Part shown: in pieces, positions 7,142 through 16,171 of the stretch
Layout of the letters: each line of letters begins with the position of its first letter
How positions within the stretch are numbered: the stretch's first letter is position 1
DNA from: an uncultured Verrucomicrobiota bacterium
GTDB taxonomy: Bacteria > Verrucomicrobiota > Verrucomicrobiia > Limisphaerales > UBA9464
NCBI GenBank assembly: GCA_903916195.1
Contig: CAIWVP010000115.1
Coordinates: 1 to 35,951, forward strand
Length of the DNA: 35,951 nt
Direction of reading: 5' to 3'
The notes under the pieces: model-generated
Seen by the model: the letters and a program-made list of their open reading frames with translations, nothing else
What the model was told of the DNA's origin: nothing
Database searches by the model: none
Program-made: the position numbers and the translations under genes

Positions 7142-8851
7142 TCACGGGGCCGCCTCCAGCTTCCGCTTCACCGCGTCGCTTGCCTCGATGGCGATCGAAC
7201 GGCGCCACAGCTCCTTCGCTTCATCCTTCCGTCCAAGGGCCGAAAGCACGTCGGCCAAGTGGTCGAGCACGGTGGCATCGGGCTGCGGGAGGAGCTTCAC
7301 GGCCTTCTCCAGCGCTTCGACCGCATCGGCGAACCTGCCCGTCTTGAAGCGGATCCAGCCGAGGCTGTCGAGGTAGGCGGGGTTCTCGGGCTCGGCCTTC
7401 ACGGCGCGCTCGATCATGTCGAGCGCCTGGTCGAGATGGATGCCGCGGTCGGCCCACGAATAGCCGAGGTGGTTCAGCGCCTCGTCGTAATCAGGCTGGA
7501 TCGCGAGCGCCTTCTGGAGATGGGTGTCCGCCGCCTCGAACCGGCCCGCCTGCTCGAGCATCGCGCCGAACTGGAAGAAGAACCGGTGGTCCACCAGGCT
7601 CGGGATCTTCCCTTCATCCGCCTTCTCGGCCGCTTGGAAATCCGCCGATGCCTCGTCGGGACGCTTGAGCCGGCCGTGGGCGAGCGCGGCGATATAGAGG
7701 CGGCGAAAATCAGGGACGAAGCGCGACTTCGCCTTCTCCAAGGTCGCCAACGCCTCGGCCGGTTGCTCGGTGCTCAGTTGGGCGGCCGCCAGATCGGCGT
7801 AGACCGGCTCGAAGCCGGGATCGAGCAGCAGCGCCCGTTCGAACTGCTCGACGGCACGGGGGTATTCCTTGTCCTCGAGCGCGATGAGCCCGAGGTAGTA
7901 GAACGGGAGCGGGTTGGCCGGGTTGTCGCGCCGGAGCGCCTCGAGCTGCTCACGGGCTTCCTGGGTCCGGCCGTTGCGAAGGTAGAGCTCGGCCAGTTTC
8001 GCCGTGGGGACAGGATTCCGCGGGAACCGGTCGCGCAACGTCTTGAAGAGCTCCTCGGCCTTGGCCGTTTCACCGACGGACTCGAAGCGTTCGCCCATCC
8101 GCTGCAGCAGGCCCGGATCATCCGGTGCGGCCGCGGCCGCCTTGGACAACGCCGCGAGCGAGCGGGTCCGCGCCGCATCCTTGAGCTTGGGTTCGCGGCG
8201 GCCGAGCTGGGCGAACAGGTCCGCGAGATCGACCTGGTAGACGGCGTTGCCGGCACCCTGTCGGGCCGCGTCGTCGAGCACCTTGAGCGCTTCGTCGGCA
8301 CGTTTCCCGGTCAGGAGAAGGTCCATGAGCGCCTGCGTGGTCGGGAGCAGGTCCGGCGCGACCCGCAAGGCCTCGCGATACGCGGCCATCGCCTCCGTGG
8401 TCCGGCCGAGGCGGGCATAGCTGACGCCGAGCAGCGATCGCACCGCGCCGGAAGCGCCGGGCTGGGCCGCGGCGCGCTTCAACAGCGCCGCCGCGCGCCC
8501 GGGTTGCTTGCGGTCGAGGAGATGCCGGGCGACGTCGAGGACCAGCGGCTCGTTGGAGGGATCGTGGTCGACCGATTTCTCGAAGAATTCGTACGCCTTT
8601 TCCGGCGCGTCGTTGTCCTGCGCGACCAGGCCGGCAGCGAACGTCGCATGCGCCTGGGCCCGGCGCTCCAGCTCCGCTTCGGACATCTCCGGCGTGCCGG
8701 CAGGCCGGTTGGACGACCGGTCCGACGCCGGCGTCCTCGGATGCGGTTTCCAAGAAGACACCGCGCCTTTCGCGGGGGCTTGGGCGCAGCCTTGGAGCAG
8801 GAGCAAGGCCCCGGCGACCGAGAGGCCGTGGATGATCAGACCGCGCCGCAT
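7142..8851 (-). CDS. TPR-repeat lipoprotein
   Basis: 569 residues. The signal peptide MRRGLIIHGLSVAGALLLLQ ends in a lipobox (LLQGC) with the lipidated cysteine at C22. About twelve TPR-like units fill residues 65-560, for example AYEFFEKSVDHDPSNEPL, AMAAYREALRVAPDLLP, AVEQFERALLLDPGFEPVY, HLQKALAIQPDYDEAL and ALEKAVKLLPQPDATVL. It is likely anchored at the outer or inner membrane facing the periplasm as a protein-protein scaffold. I chose the ATG at 8851 because of the lipoprotein signal; the frame is open 38 codons further upstream across the terminator. It is the first gene of a two-gene unit with DUF2203. Confidence 0.85.
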   Translation of the reverse strand: MRRGLIIHGLSVAGALLLLQGCAQAPAKGAVSSWKPHPRTPASDRSSNRPAGTPEMSEAELERRAQAHATFAAGLVAQDNDAPEKAYEFFEKSVDHDPSNEPLVLDVARHLLDRKQPGRAAALLKRAAAQPGASGAVRSLLGVSYARLGRTTEAMAAYREALRVAPDLLPTTQALMDLLLTGKRADEALKVLDDAARQGAGNAVYQVDLADLFAQLGRREPKLKDAARTRSLAALSKAAAAAPDDPGLLQRMGERFESVGETAKAEELFKTLRDRFPRNPVPTAKLAELYLRNGRTQEAREQLEALRRDNPANPLPFYYLGLIALEDKEYPRAVEQFERALLLDPGFEPVYADLAAAQLSTEQPAEALATLEKAKSRFVPDFRRLYIAALAHGRLKRPDEASADFQAAEKADEGKIPSLVDHRFFFQFGAMLEQAGRFEAADTHLQKALAIQPDYDEALNHLGYSWADRGIHLDQALDMIERAVKAEPENPAYLDSLGWIRFKTGRFADAVEALEKAVKLLPQPDATVLDHLADVLSALGRKDEAKELWRRSIAIEASDAVKRKLEAAP

Positions 8852-8868
8852 GAGAAAGTGGGCCCCGG

Positions 8869-8906
8869 AAAAAAGACAACGCGGCCCCGACGAATCGGAG
8901 CCGCGT
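8869..8906 (-). terminator. Intrinsic terminator of the hisG operon
   Basis: Read on the minus strand, a stem cgcggc/gccgcg (8880-8885 with 8900-8905) continues inward through one mismatch to ccga/tcgg, closed by the four-base loop cgaa. It is followed directly by a run of six T (8869-8874). This is the clearest Rho-independent terminator in the window. It lies 47 bp after the stop of the small ribosomal-protein-like gene and just before the TPR lipoprotein start. Confidence 0.85.
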
Positions 8907-8952
8907 CGTTGAAGCATCGTTGGACTCGACGACAGTGGACGGTCGTGACCGA

Positions 8953-9054
8953 TCACTGGCCCCAAGTGCGCTTCTTGTGGCGGTTCTTACGGAGCTTCTT
9001 CCTCCGCTTGTGCTTGTTGATCTTAGCTTTCCGACGTTTCTTGAGTGAACCCAT
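8953..9054 (-). CDS. bS22/mS38-like (AURKAIP1/COX24 domain) small ribosomal protein
   Basis: A 33-residue, extremely basic peptide: [20 protein letters not shown], then [13 protein letters not shown]. Well over half its residues are Lys or Arg. The MGS-KKRR-K-KHK-RK-L pattern is that of the AURKAIP1/COX24 family, homologous to mitochondrial mS38 and mycobacterial bS22, which sit near the decoding region of the small subunit. The start is the ATG at 9054 and the stop is TGA at 8953-8955. It lies 31 bp downstream of hisG and upstream of a strong terminator, so it is probably the last gene of the hisG transcript. It is below the length cut-offs of many annotation pipelines. Confidence 0.85.
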   Translation of the reverse strand: MGSLKKRRKAKINKHKRRKKLRKNRHKKRTWGQ

Positions 9055-9085
9055 AGCGTGTTATGTTGCTGCTGTCCTGACGGTG

Positions 9086-9985
9086 TCAGTAAACCACTTT
9101 GTTCAGCGGATACTCGATGATGCCTTCGGCTCCGGCGGCCTTGAGTTGCGGGATGAACTCTCGGACGACGGACTCGTCGATGATGGTCTCCACAGCAACC
9201 CAGCCTGCCAGGCTCAGGCTGGACACCGTGGGATTACGCAATGCCGGGAGCGATTGCAACAGCTTTGGCAGGTCGGCCTGGCGGACGTTCATCTTCAACC
9301 CGACCTTCGCCTCGGCCTCGATGGCGCCGCGCAGGAGCAGCGCCAAGGTCTCGACCTTCTGGCGCTTCCACTTGTCCTTCCACGCCGTGTGGTTGGCGAT
9401 GAGACGCGGCGTGGAGACGAGCAGGGTCTCCACGATCCGCAGCTTGTTCGCGCGGAGCGACGAGCCCGTCTCGGTCACCTCGACGATGGCGTCGACCAGT
9501 TCGCGGGCCTTCACCTCGGTCGCGCCCCAGGAGAACTCCACCTCGGCCTTGACCTCGTTCTTTTTCAACCAGCGCCGGGTCAGCCCGACGACCTCCGTGG
9601 CGATGCGCTTCCCTTCCAGGTCCTTCACCGACTTGATGGTCGACTCTTCGGGCACCGCGAGCACCCAGCGGGTCGGCTGGCGCGTGGACTTGCTGAAAAG
9701 AAACTCGCCGACCTCGTGGACGTCGCTGTGGTTCTCCTGGATCCAGTCGAGGCCGGTGATGCCGGCGTCGAGATAGCCGAGCTCGACATAGCGGCTGATC
9801 TCCTGCGCGCGGATCAGGCGGATCTGGAGCTCCGTGTCGTCGACGTAGGGCTCGTAGCTGCGGCTGGACACCGTGATGTTCCAGCCGGCCTTCGCCATCT
9901 TCTCCAAGGTGGCGTCCTGCAGGGAACCTTTGGGCAGCCCGAGCTTCAGGACCGGGGAGGCGGGCGTTGCGGACTTCTTGCTCAT
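9086..9985 (-). CDS. hisG: ATP phosphoribosyltransferase, long form
   Basis: 299 residues, the HisG(L) long form with catalytic and C-terminal regulatory domains. It catalyses the first step of histidine synthesis, joining ATP and PRPP to form phosphoribosyl-ATP. Visible motifs are [22 protein letters not shown] at the N-terminus, then [27 protein letters not shown], and the PRPP-loop-like region [21 protein letters not shown] at about residues 175-195. The final ~75 residues ([20 protein letters not shown] through [10 protein letters not shown]) match the ACT-like histidine-binding domain that allows feedback inhibition. No other his biosynthetic gene lies next to it, so the pathway genes are dispersed. 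Confidence 0.95.
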   Translation of the reverse strand: MSKKSATPASPVLKLGLPKGSLQDATLEKMAKAGWNITVSSRSYEPYVDDTELQIRLIRAQEISRYVELGYLDAGITGLDWIQENHSDVHEVGEFLFSKSTRQPTRWVLAVPEESTIKSVKDLEGKRIATEVVGLTRRWLKKNEVKAEVEFSWGATEVKARELVDAIVEVTETGSSLRANKLRIVETLLVSTPRLIANHTAWKDKWKRQKVETLALLLRGAIEAEAKVGLKMNVRQADLPKLLQSLPALRNPTVSSLSLAGWVAVETIIDESVVREFIPQLKAAGAEGIIEYPLNKVVY

Positions 9986-10019
9986 CGGCGGGAATGCTTC
10001 GTTCGTCTGGCTTCCGCGC

Positions 10020-10044
10020 GGACATCCCGGGACCTCTGATGTCC
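10020..10044. repeat. Inverted repeat in the hisG / DUF1553 divergent region
   Basis: ggacatc (10020-10026) and gatgtcc (10038-10044) are perfect inverted arms around an 11-base spacer, about 35 bp before the hisG start. This could be an operator or leader hairpin. No histidine-rich leader peptide is seen, so classical his attenuation is not supported. Confidence 0.3.
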
Positions 10045-10185
10045 CGCGCCGCGCGGACCGGTTGACGTGCCAGAGAAGATCCGGCGGGGCGAACATTTTC
10101 TGAGACGCGCCGCACGTCCGCCGGTCCCGGCCCGACCAAGCAAGTTTATCGTGCCAATCCGCCGCGCTGTTACCAAAGTCGCGGA

Positions 10186-12897
10186 ATGAAGCCCCTCGGG
10201 AACCAGATCGCTCGCTGGACGCGTATGGCGTCGTGGCTCGCCCTGACCCCGCTGCTGCACGGGGCTCCGGCGGTGCAGGACGCTTCCGCGCGCTGGGCGC
10301 TCCAGCCCGTCGTGCGCCCCGCGCTGCCCTTGGTGCAGGCGCCGCCCGGATGGACCGGGAATCCCGTCGACGCGTTCGTGTCCGCGCGGCTGCACGAGGC
10401 CGGCCTGTCACCGTCGCCGACGGCGGACCGCGGCACATTGGTCCGGCGCGTCACCTTCGACCTGACCGGCCTGCCGCCGTCACCGGAGGAGACCGACGCC
10501 TTCGAACGCGACCGGCGTCCCGACGCCTACGAACGCCTGGTCGACCGGCTGCTCGCGTCTCCGCGCCACGGCGAGCGGTGGGCGCGCCATTGGCTCGACG
10601 TCGTCCGGTTCACCGAATCGCAGGGCTTCGAGTACGACCGCCTCCGCGACAACGCCTGGCCGTACCGCGACTACGTCGTGCGCAGCTTCAACGCCGACAA
10701 GCCGTACGACCTCTTCATGCGCGAGCAGATCGCCGGCGACGTCCTCGAGCCGGTGACGGCCGACGGCATCATCGCGACCAGCCTGCTCGTCTGCGGCGCG
10801 TGGGACCAGGCCGGCAACTCGCAGGCCAACACGACCCAGCGCGCCATCACCCGCGAAGAGGAGATGGAGGACCTCGTCAGCGTCGTCGGGCAGACCTTCC
10901 TCGGCCTCACCATCAACTGCGCCCGCTGCCACGACCACAAGTTCGACCCGGTCCCTTCGACCGATTACTACCGCGTGAAAGCGGTCTTCGACGGCGTGCG
11001 CCACGGTGAACGCCCCGTTGAAGGCGCCGAAGAAGCCAAGGTCCGCGAGGCCGCCCGTTCCCAGGCCCGCGCCGACCTCGCCGAGGCGCAGGCCGCCATC
11101 GCCCGCATCGAGGCGGAAGGCGCGGTTGCCGCGGCCGCGAAACTCCCCGCGGGCACACGGCCGCCCGGGCCCGCGGCGCTCGCTCGCTGGACCTTCGGTG
11201 CCGACACGACGCAGGTGAGCGACGGGAAGCTCGAAGGCGGGGCCGTCGTCGCCGGCGGACGCCTCCTGTTGCCCGCGGCCGGCGCGTTCCTCCGGTCCTC
11301 CCCCCTGGACCGCGACCTGCGCGAGAAGACGCTGGAAGCGTGGGTCGCGCTCGCCGACCTCGACCAACGGGGCGGCGCGGCCATCTCCGTCGAGACCGCC
11401 GACGGAAGCATGTTCGACGCGATCGTGTTCGGCGAACGCCGACCGCGGCGCTGGATGGCCGGCAGCGAGGGCCACGTCCGCACCCAGGATCTCGACGTCC
11501 CCGACGAACAAGCCGGACCGGCCGCCATGGTCCATCTCGCCGCGGTCTATTCCGCGGACGACCGGATCGCGCTCTACCGGGACGGCGTGCCCTATGGCGC
11601 GCCCTACAAGCCGTCCGGCGGATTGCGGACCTTCAAGGCCGGCGACGCGCGCGTCGCGCTCGGGCGTCGGCACCAGGGCGGAGGATCGCCGTGGCTGACC
11701 GGCGCGATCGGCCGCGCCGCGTTGTACGACCGCGCGCTCAGCGCGGACGAGGTCGCCGCTTCGTTCCGCGCGGAGGGCGCTTCGATCACGCAGGACATGA
11801 TCCTCGCCGGCCTCGACCCGGCCCGGCGCCGCGCGCGGGAAGATGCGATGTCCCGCGCCAAGACCGCCCGCGCCGCGATCGCCTCCAGCGCGAAGCCGGT
11901 CATGACGGCCTACGCCGGAAAACGCGAGCAACCCGCGCCGACGAAAGCGCTCAAGCGCGGCGATGTGAAGAGCCCGGGCGAGATCGTCGCGCCGTCCGCG
12001 CTCTCCGCGGTCGCGGCCTTGCCCGCGGACCTCGGGCTCGCGCCCGACGCGCCGGAAGCCGGACGCCGGATCGGCTTCGCCGCATGGCTGGCCGATCCGC
12101 GGAATCCCCTGCCCGCCCGCGTGATGGTCAACCGTGTCTGGCAGGCGCATCTCGGCCAAGGCCTGGTCACGACGCCGAGCGATCTCGGCGCGAGCGGCGC
12201 GCGTCCGAGCCATCCGGAGCTGCTCGACCGGCTCGCCTCGGATTTCGTCGCCGGCGGATGGAGCTTGAAGGCGCTGCACCGGATCATCGTGACCTCGGCG
12301 GCGTACCGCCAATCATCCGCGTCCCGGCCCGAAGCCGCGGCCAAGGACGCCGACGACACGCTGCTCTGGCGGTTCCCTCCGCGACGTCTGGAAGCGGAGG
12401 CCGTGCGCGATTCCATGCTCGCGGTCAGCGGGGACCTCAACCTCCAGCTCGGCGGCCCGAGCTTCCGTCCGTTCACCACCAGCGAGTACGGAGCGATGTT
12501 CTACCATCTCTTCGACAAGGGCGACGCGGAGAACAACCGGCGGACGGTGTACCGGATGAACATCCACTCCGGGAAGGAACCGCTGCTCGACGCGTTCGAT
12601 TGCCCCGACCCGTCGGTGAAGACACCGCGCCGCGGCATCACCACCACGCCTTTGCAGGCGCTCGGGCTGATGAACAGCTCGTTCGTCCAACGCCAGGCCG
12701 GCGGCCTCGCCGAGCGTTCGCGGCGCCTCGCCCGCGGCGATCTGTCGCGCGCCGTCGGCGTCGCCTACCGGCTCGCGCTCGGACGCGCCGCGACACCCGC
12801 CGAACAGGCCCTCGCCGTGGCCGCCGCCCAGGAACGCGGGCTGGCGAACGTCTGCTGGGTGCTGCTGAACTCCACCGAATTCGTCTATGTCCGCTGA
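10186..12897 (+). CDS. PSD1-type DUF1549/LamG/DUF1553 protein
   Basis: 903 residues with a signal peptide at residues 1-27. DUF1549 spans about 58-265 and includes [28 protein letters not shown] and the CxxCH-like [13 protein letters not shown] (C245, C248, H249). A coiled-coil-like Ala/Glu-rich stretch follows at about 285-315. A LamG/concanavalin-like module spans about 325-530 ([33 protein letters not shown]). DUF1553 spans about 610-885 ([58 protein letters not shown]). Members often carry an N-terminal PSCyt1 cytochrome domain, which is absent here. The family is PVC-specific and its role is unresolved, possibly degradation of complex polysaccharides. It overlaps the DUF1501 gene by 11 nt. 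Confidence 0.92.
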   Translation: MKPLGNQIARWTRMASWLALTPLLHGAPAVQDASARWALQPVVRPALPLVQAPPGWTGNPVDAFVSARLHEAGLSPSPTADRGTLVRRVTFDLTGLPPSPEETDAFERDRRPDAYERLVDRLLASPRHGERWARHWLDVVRFTESQGFEYDRLRDNAWPYRDYVVRSFNADKPYDLFMREQIAGDVLEPVTADGIIATSLLVCGAWDQAGNSQANTTQRAITREEEMEDLVSVVGQTFLGLTINCARCHDHKFDPVPSTDYYRVKAVFDGVRHGERPVEGAEEAKVREAARSQARADLAEAQAAIARIEAEGAVAAAAKLPAGTRPPGPAALARWTFGADTTQVSDGKLEGGAVVAGGRLLLPAAGAFLRSSPLDRDLREKTLEAWVALADLDQRGGAAISVETADGSMFDAIVFGERRPRRWMAGSEGHVRTQDLDVPDEQAGPAAMVHLAAVYSADDRIALYRDGVPYGAPYKPSGGLRTFKAGDARVALGRRHQGGGSPWLTGAIGRAALYDRALSADEVAASFRAEGASITQDMILAGLDPARRRAREDAMSRAKTARAAIASSAKPVMTAYAGKREQPAPTKALKRGDVKSPGEIVAPSALSAVAALPADLGLAPDAPEAGRRIGFAAWLADPRNPLPARVMVNRVWQAHLGQGLVTTPSDLGASGARPSHPELLDRLASDFVAGGWSLKALHRIIVTSAAYRQSSASRPEAAAKDADDTLLWRFPPRRLEAEAVRDSMLAVSGDLNLQLGGPSFRPFTTSEYGAMFYHLFDKGDAENNRRTVYRMNIHSGKEPLLDAFDCPDPSVKTPRRGITTTPLQALGLMNSSFVQRQAGGLAERSRRLARGDLSRAVGVAYRLALGRAATPAEQALAVAAAQERGLANVCWVLLNSTEFVYVR

Positions 12898-14359
12898 ACG
12901 CCTCCACCGGCCGCCCGACCTCGGCGCGATGTCGCCGCTCCTGTCGCGACGGCACTTCCTCTCGGCCGGCGCGAACGGCATCGGCAGCGTGGCGCTCGCC
13001 TGGCTGCTCAGCCGCGAACAGGCCCGTGCCGGCATCCCTGCCCCCGCGCCGGCATCGTCCCGTCCTCCCCGCTTCGCGCCCAAGGCCAAGCGCGTGGTGC
13101 AGATCTTCTGCTGCGGCGGCGTGAGCCACATCGAGACCTTCGACCACAAGCCGGAGCTCGTGCGGATGGACGGCCGGTCGCTCGAAGGGAAAGGCGAGAA
13201 CCTCGGTTTCTTCGGCCAGCCGGGGAAGCTGATGAAGAGCGTCTATGAGTTCCGCCAGCACGGCCGGAGCGGGAGCTGGGTGAGCAGCCTGCTGCCCAAC
13301 CTCGCGCGCTGCGCCGACGACCTGTGCTTCATCCATTCGATGACGGCCAAGAGCAACAACCACACGCCGGCGACCTTCCAGATGAACAGCGGGTTCACCT
13401 TGAACGGCTTCCCCTGCATGGGCGCGTGGCTCAGCTACGGGCTGGGCACCGAGAACGAGAACCTGCCCGCCTTCGTCGTGCTGCCCGACCCCCGGGGCCT
13501 GCCCGCCGGCGGCTCGATCAACTGGACCTCGGGATTCCTGCCCGCGAACCACCAGGGCGTGCCGTTCCGCACCCGGTCCGGCGACCCGATCGCCGATCTC
13601 CGCACGCCCGCGTCCGTCACCGCCGAGGCCCGCGCGGCCGACCTCGGGATGCTCGCCGCGATGGACCGGGGTTTCGCCGAGGCCAACGCCGGCGACGCCG
13701 GTTTCGCCGCGCGGCTCCGGTCCTACGAACTCGCGGCGCGCATGCAGTCGAGCATCCCGGAGGCGACCGGTCTCGACGGAGAAACGGAGACGACCAAGCG
13801 CCTCTACGGCATCGACGACCCGGCGACCAAAGGGTTCGGCCGGAACTGCCTCATGGCCCGGCGGCTCCTGGAGCGCGGCGTGCGCTTCGTGCAGGTGATC
13901 AACGGCGGGGCCTTCGGCAGCCCGCGCATCAACTGGGACGGCCACGAGAACCTCAAGGAGAACCACGACACCCAGGCCGCCACGATGGACAGGCCCGTCG
14001 CCGCGCTCATCCAGGACCTGAAGCAGCGCGGGCTCTTGGAAGACACCTTGTTCGTGTGGTCCACCGAGTTCGGCCGCAGCCCGGCGACGCAGGGCATCGG
14101 TTCTCCCGGCCGCGACCATCATCCCTCCGCGTTCACCTGCTTCCTCGCCGGTGCCGGCGTGAAACCCGGACACCACCACGGCTCGTCCGACGAGATCGGG
14201 TACTTCGCCGCCGAGGACAAGGTCACCGTCCCGGATTTCCACGCCACGATTTTGCATCTCCTGGGGATCGACCACGAGAAGCTCACGTTCTACCACAACG
14301 GTATCAACCGCCGCCTCACCGACGTCCACGGCGAGGTCGTCCGCGGGATTTTGTCATGA
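12887..14359 (+). CDS. DUF1501 protein with Tat signal
   Basis: 490 residues. The N-terminus has SRRHFLSAGANGIGSVALAW, a twin-arginine signal. Family motifs include VQIFCCGGVSHIETFDHKPEL (alkaline-phosphatase-superfamily metal site), ICFIHSM-like LCFIHSMTAKSNNHTPATF, SWLSYGLG-like AWLSYGLGTENENLP, FVQVINGG, WDGHENLKENH, and WSTEFGRSPATQG followed by GRDHHPSAFT. These Asp/His clusters resemble the metal-binding pattern of sulfatases and phosphatases. DUF1501 proteins are nearly always paired with PSD1/DUF1553 proteins, as here. The start lies inside the end of the upstream gene (11-nt overlap), and the stop overlaps the next start by ATGA. Confidence 0.92.
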   Translation: MSAERLHRPPDLGAMSPLLSRRHFLSAGANGIGSVALAWLLSREQARAGIPAPAPASSRPPRFAPKAKRVVQIFCCGGVSHIETFDHKPELVRMDGRSLEGKGENLGFFGQPGKLMKSVYEFRQHGRSGSWVSSLLPNLARCADDLCFIHSMTAKSNNHTPATFQMNSGFTLNGFPCMGAWLSYGLGTENENLPAFVVLPDPRGLPAGGSINWTSGFLPANHQGVPFRTRSGDPIADLRTPASVTAEARAADLGMLAAMDRGFAEANAGDAGFAARLRSYELAARMQSSIPEATGLDGETETTKRLYGIDDPATKGFGRNCLMARRLLERGVRFVQVINGGAFGSPRINWDGHENLKENHDTQAATMDRPVAALIQDLKQRGLLEDTLFVWSTEFGRSPATQGIGSPGRDHHPSAFTCFLAGAGVKPGHHHGSSDEIGYFAAEDKVTVPDFHATILHLLGIDHEKLTFYHNGINRRLTDVHGEVVRGILS

Positions 14360-14820
14360 GCGTCCGCACCGCCCTCCTGGCACCGCTCTTGGGCGCGATC
14401 CTCCTCGCCACCGGTTGCCAGCACGGCAAAGGCGCCCGGCCGACCACGCCCGAGGGCCACGTCCGCGCGGTGCTCGACCAGCAGGTCGCGGACTGGAACG
14501 CCGGCAGCATCGACGGCTTCATGCGCGGCTATGCCCGCACCGACGGCACGCGCTTCGCTTCGGGCGGCGAGGTCACCCGCGGTTGGCGGACCGTCTTCGA
14601 CCGCTACGTGAAGCGCTACGGCGACCGCGCGGCGATGGGCCGGCTGGCCTTCTCGGACGTCGAGGTCACGGAGATCTCACCGACGAGCGCGCTGGTCTTC
14701 GGCCATTGGCGGTTGGAGCGGGAGAAGGACCGGCCCGAAGGCCTGTTCACGTTGCTCTTCCTGCTCACGCCGGAAGGCTGGCGCATCGTCCACGACCACA
14801 CCTCGTCGGCGACCCCGTGA
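14356..14820 (+). CDS. SnoaL/DUF4440-like lipoprotein
   Basis: 154 residues. Signal peptide MSVRTALLAPLLGAILLATG ends in a lipobox with C21. The mature part is a single NTF2-like cone: HVRAVLDQQVADWNAGSIDGFMRGYARTD, a central helix TVFDRYVKRYGD, and three strands FSDVEVTEISPTSALVFGHWRLER, GLFTLLFLLTPEGWRIVHDH. The WNAGSIDGFM and WRIVHDHTS signatures are typical of DUF4440/SnoaL-like proteins, which bind small ligands or act as isomerases. The ATGA overlap with DUF1501 indicates one transcript with the two upstream genes. Confidence 0.85.
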   Translation: MSVRTALLAPLLGAILLATGCQHGKGARPTTPEGHVRAVLDQQVADWNAGSIDGFMRGYARTDGTRFASGGEVTRGWRTVFDRYVKRYGDRAAMGRLAFSDVEVTEISPTSALVFGHWRLEREKDRPEGLFTLLFLLTPEGWRIVHDHTSSATP

Positions 14821-14826
14821 TCCGCA

Positions 14827-14845
14827 GGGGCGATCGCATCGCCCC
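14827..14845. other. Perfect GC-rich hairpin after the DUF1553 operon
   Basis: ggggcgat and atcgcccc pair perfectly around a three-base loop, starting six bases after the last stop codon of the operon. No T tract follows. It may protect the 3' end or slow transcription before the protease gene that starts 57 bp further on. Confidence 0.4.
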
Positions 14846-14901
14846 GGGTCGCCGGGCTTACCGGGCTTGCCGGTCGCCGACTTTGCCGCGACGTTCCGCC
14901 G

Positions 14902-15807
14902 GTGACGCCGACCCGAGAAGGTTCCTTCCGCCTGTTCCGCTTCGCCGGGATCGATGTGTATCTCCATTGGTCCTGGTTCCTGGTCGCGTGGATCTCGATC
15001 CAGAACCGTTCCCACGAGTACTCGTCGATGGCTTGGAACATCGCCGAGTACCTCGCCCTGTTCGTCACGGTGCTGATGCACGAGTTCGGGCATTCGCTCG
15101 CCTGCCGTCAGGTCGGCGGCCGGGCCGACCAGATCGTGCTCTGGCCGTTGGGCGGCGTGGCGTACGTCGCGGCGCCGCCGCGACCGGGAGCGAACCTCTG
15201 GAGCATCGCGGCGGGCCCGCTGGTCAACGTCGTGCTGCTGCCGGTCTTCTACGTGCTCGCGTCGGTCGCGGCGGGCCAAGGATGGGAACGCTCGGCACCG
15301 GACGCGTACGGATTCCTCTGGGCGATGGTCTATCTCAACGCCGGTCTGCTGATGTTCAACCTGCTGCCGATCTATCCGCTGGATGGCGGACAGATCCTCC
15401 GGTCGCTGCTCTGGTTCGTCGTCGGACCAGCGAAGAGCTTGTTGGCATCGACGTTCATCGGGTTCGCCGGCGTGGCAGGGTTGGTCGCGCTGGCGATCTA
15501 CAACCGGTCGATCTGGATGGGGGTGATGTCCGGCTTCATCCTGCTGAACTGCCGCCAAGGCTGGCTCCAAGCCCGGGCGATGATGCGGTTGGCCAAGATC
15601 CCGCGTCGGGACGGCTATGCCTGCCCGGCATGCGGGACGGCGCCGATCATCGGCCCGATCTGGACCTGTGCGACCTGCGGCGGGACCTCCGACGCCTTCG
15701 CCACCCACGGCACCTGCGCCACCTGCATGTCGGTGGCGGCCACGACACCGTGCCCGGATTGCGGGGAGTCGTCGCCGCTGCTGGCCTGGGCGAAACGGCG
15801 CGGCTGA
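14902..15807 (+). CDS. M50 site-2-protease-like metalloprotease with C-terminal zinc ribbons
   Basis: 301 residues starting at a GTG codon. The zinc-binding motif HEFGH (H60-E61, H64) sits in the second hydrophobic segment, and the third metal ligand is supplied by NLLPIYPLDGGQ (D161), both diagnostic of M50 intramembrane proteases of the SpoIVFB/Rip3 group. About five membrane segments cover residues 20-200. The last ~65 residues are cytosolic-looking and cysteine-rich: CPACG, CATCGG, CATC and CPDCG, which form two candidate zinc ribbons. Such enzymes cut membrane-bound regulators, but the substrate is unknown. No CBS domain is present, unlike many relatives. The GTG start is supported by the family-typical N-terminus (FRFAGIDVYLHWSWFL). 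Confidence 0.88.
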   Translation: MTPTREGSFRLFRFAGIDVYLHWSWFLVAWISIQNRSHEYSSMAWNIAEYLALFVTVLMHEFGHSLACRQVGGRADQIVLWPLGGVAYVAAPPRPGANLWSIAAGPLVNVVLLPVFYVLASVAAGQGWERSAPDAYGFLWAMVYLNAGLLMFNLLPIYPLDGGQILRSLLWFVVGPAKSLLASTFIGFAGVAGLVALAIYNRSIWMGVMSGFILLNCRQGWLQARAMMRLAKIPRRDGYACPACGTAPIIGPIWTCATCGGTSDAFATHGTCATCMSVAATTPCPDCGESSPLLAWAKRRG

Positions 15808-15838
15808 GGTCCGGCACCGCCACGGCGGCGGCCGCGGG

Positions 15839-16171
15839 TCAACCGACCGCGATCAACTCGACCTCGAAGACCAAGGTCGAATCGGGCGGGATCGCTCCCG
15901 GATAACCGGCGCGGCCGTAGGCGAGGTCCGGCGGGATGGTGAGCTTCACCTTGTCGCCGACGCACATGGTGGAGACGCCGATATCCCAGCCGGCGATGAC
16001 CTGCCGCTCGCCGAGCACGAACACGAACGGTTCCTTGCGGTCGACCGAGCTGTCGAACTTGCGGCCGTCGGTGAACCGACCGGTGTAGTGGACGGTGACG
16101 GGCCTGCCCTTTTGGGCGGCGGGTCCGTTCCCGGTGACAAGTTTCTCGATCTGGAGGTCGGTGGCGGCCAT
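15839..16171 (-). CDS. FKBP-type peptidyl-prolyl cis-trans isomerase
   Basis: 110 residues, a minimal single FKBP domain without signal peptide, so probably cytoplasmic. Conserved features are VTVHYTGRFTDGRKFDSSVDR, PFVFVLGERQVIAGWDIGV, GDKVKLTIPPDLAYGRAGYPGAIPPDSTLVFEVEL. Active-site aromatic positions of FKBP12 (Tyr of HYTG, Phe and Asp of KFDSS, the Ile-Ala-Gly-Trp loop, Tyr of LAYG) are retained. It accelerates proline isomerisation during folding. It is convergent with the M50 protease gene, 31 bp apart. Confidence 0.95.
   Translation of the reverse strand: MAATDLQIEKLVTGNGPAAQKGRPVTVHYTGRFTDGRKFDSSVDRKEPFVFVLGERQVIAGWDIGVSTMCVGDKVKLTIPPDLAYGRAGYPGAIPPDSTLVFEVELIAVG

Noticed and set aside
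7259-10039. 926-codon open frame on the plus strand
   Set aside because: It is antisense to the TPR lipoprotein, the bS22-like gene and hisG, all of which have clear homology in the other direction.
10020-10044. Histidine-responsive attenuator before hisG
   Set aside because: Only a simple 7-bp inverted repeat is present; there is no short frame with consecutive His codons and no competing stem with a T tract.
14827-14845. Rho-independent terminator after the DUF1553 operon
   Set aside because: The stem is perfect but no T tract follows on either strand, so it is listed only as a hairpin.
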